Shown here piece after piece: positions 24,104-24,599 of a DNA stretch of 24,599 bases (position 1 is the first letter of the stretch; each line of letters starts with the position of its first letter). Made by a program: the position numbers and the translations under genes. The notes under the pieces are model-generated. The model had not been told where the DNA came from. It ran no database searches and saw only the letters and a list, made by a program, of their open reading frames with translations. Origin of the DNA: Gammaproteobacteria bacterium (lineage in GTDB: Bacteria > Pseudomonadota > Gammaproteobacteria > SZUA-21); assembly GCA_027021095.1 (NCBI GenBank), contig JALUUZ010000541.1, positions 1 through 24,599 on the forward strand, in the 5' to 3' direction.

Positions 24104-24280
24104 GACCACGTATTATGATTCGATTTGTCGTGGTGCTGGTGCGTACAACGCACCCTACCCCGTCGTGACGGTGTGCGCAGCACACCAAAGGATTTACAAC
24201 AAGAAAATGTCGTCTGTGGAAGAATCGCCACGTAACACCATTTGATTTGCTTTGGTGTGTGGTGCGACAACGCACCACAC
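24104..24280. repeat. Two related hairpin repeat units upstream of lexA
   Basis: Two 51-bp units in direct orientation, 24104-24154 and 24226-24276, both containing CCACGTA near the left and ending ACAACGCACC; about two thirds of positions agree without gaps. Each ends in a hairpin: GGTGCGT / ACGCACC at 24138-24154, and a perfect 10-bp stem GTGTGGTGCG / CGCACCACAC at 24257-24280. A third hairpin, GGTGTGC / GCACACC (24170-24186), lies between them, and a palindrome GGTGCGCACC at 24048-24057 precedes them. The stretch 24021-24293 has no convincing coding frame. Confidence 0.7.
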
Positions 24281-24293
24281 ATCACACGCACCA

Positions 24294-24356
24294 CGACCGA
24301 ACGAAAGCCAGCCATTGCACCGTGTCGCAGTAAGGGTGGTGAGAAATGCGGGCTAG
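24294..24356 (+). repeat. Palindromic element, copy 4 (right half)
   Basis: Matches the right half of copy 1: CGACCGAACGAAAGCCAGCC, ATTGCACCG, GTCGCAGTA, then GGTGGTGAGAAATG and GCGGGCTAG. The left half is replaced by the hairpin units. The CTAG at 24353-24356 supplies the TAG stop codon of the leftward gene that enters the window from the right. Confidence 0.85.
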
Positions 24357-24599
24357 AAGCCGGCTGGCGGCGGTGCCGCCGGAGGCGGGGCCGTATGCCG
24401 GTGCGAACGTCTTTTCCTCTTTCTGCGTTTTCGCTTTCTGGACCTCTTCCGGGTCTTTTTCAGTTTTTTCTTTTTCACCGTGTTGACAGTTTTCTTCGCC
24501 TTGGCAAGATCGGCGGCCGAGGCCTTGACGATGACACCGTTTTTATATAGGTACGAAAATTTTTCTTCGTTCCCCTTGTACTGCTTGTCACTGATAATA
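24353..24599 (-). CDS. Unrecognised protein with Lys/Arg-rich C-terminal tail (partial)
   Basis: C-terminal 81 residues of a leftward gene whose start is beyond the window. The visible part begins with a folded-looking segment (SDKQYKGNEEKFSYLYKNG, then VIVKASAADLAKAKK), followed by about 30 residues that are mostly Lys and Arg, and a Pro/Ala-rich end (TAPPPAAPPPAGF). Such tails bind nucleic acid or polyanions; the function is unknown and I do not recognise the family. The TAG stop is the first in-frame stop and belongs to the terminus of repeat copy 4. The codons just before it (Pro/Ala-rich) may be native or may reflect a frame extension caused by the insertion. Confidence 0.65.
   Translation of the reverse strand, partial: IISDKQYKGNEEKFSYLYKNGVIVKASAADLAKAKKTVNTVKKKKLKKTRKRSRKRKRRKRKRRSHRHTAPPPAAPPPAGF

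Noticed and set aside
24242..24550. 102-aa + strand open frame at the right end
   Set aside because: It crosses the repeat and runs antisense to the Lys/Arg-rich gene; that run reads as Phe/Ser-rich nonsense on this strand.
1..24599. tRNA, rRNA genes or CRISPR arrays
   Set aside because: No cloverleaf-like or rRNA-like sequence and no regularly spaced identical repeats were seen on either strand.

Overview
The window comes from a gammaproteobacterium-like chromosome with GC somewhat above 50% except for a few AT-rich intergenic stretches. The evidence is the ftsE-ftsX...rpoH order, a coxB-coxA-ctaG-coxC-surf1-ctaA-ctaB cluster carrying DUF2244 and DUF2909 genes, and a lexA-imuA-imuB-dnaE2 operon with an E. 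coli-type LexA box. No rRNA, tRNA, CRISPR array or transposase gene was seen. The species cannot be named from the sequence.

Layout. Positions 1-4031 (+) hold the 3' end of ftsE, then ftsX, a two-receiver diguanylate cyclase, a 186-bp palindromic repeat, and rpoH (sigma-32) behind a perfect CIRCE operator, ending at a strong terminator. Positions 4180-4707 are an AT-rich gap. Positions 4708-14016 (mostly -) encode a complete caa3/aa3 cytochrome c oxidase and its assembly line: DUF2244 protein, CoxB with a fused cytochrome c domain, CoxA, a small assembly protein, Cox11, Cox3, SURF1, a SCO-like protein, heme A synthase and heme O synthase. A convergent DUF2909 gene lies inside the cluster. Positions 14321-17613 (-) carry an ABC-2 exporter (ATPase and permease) followed by a serine beta-lactamase-family protein. 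Positions 17712-23985 (-) form a LexA-controlled mutagenesis operon: lexA, an unrecognised 75-aa gene, imuA, imuB, dnaE2/imuC. The right end has hairpin-rich repeats and the C-terminal part of an unknown basic protein.

The most unusual signal is a dispersed inverted-repeat element present in four copies (2788-2973, 5579-5623, 16633-16717, 24294-24356). Its ends begin with CTAG and, read outward, contain a Shine-Dalgarno-like sequence directly followed by ATG. In three of the four places the element supplies codons of neighbouring genes: the start codon of cyoE and the stop codon of ctaA; the start codon of the ABC permease and the stop codon of its ATPase; and the stop codon of the last gene. 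It looks like a MITE-type element that acts as a portable 'stop plus restart' cassette inside operons.

Two regulatory observations also stand out. rpoH has a perfect CIRCE site, so HrcA probably controls sigma-32 here. lexA has a well-formed promoter whose -10 box ends 6 nt before the ATG, with the LexA operator inside codons 3-8, so its mRNA is probably leaderless.
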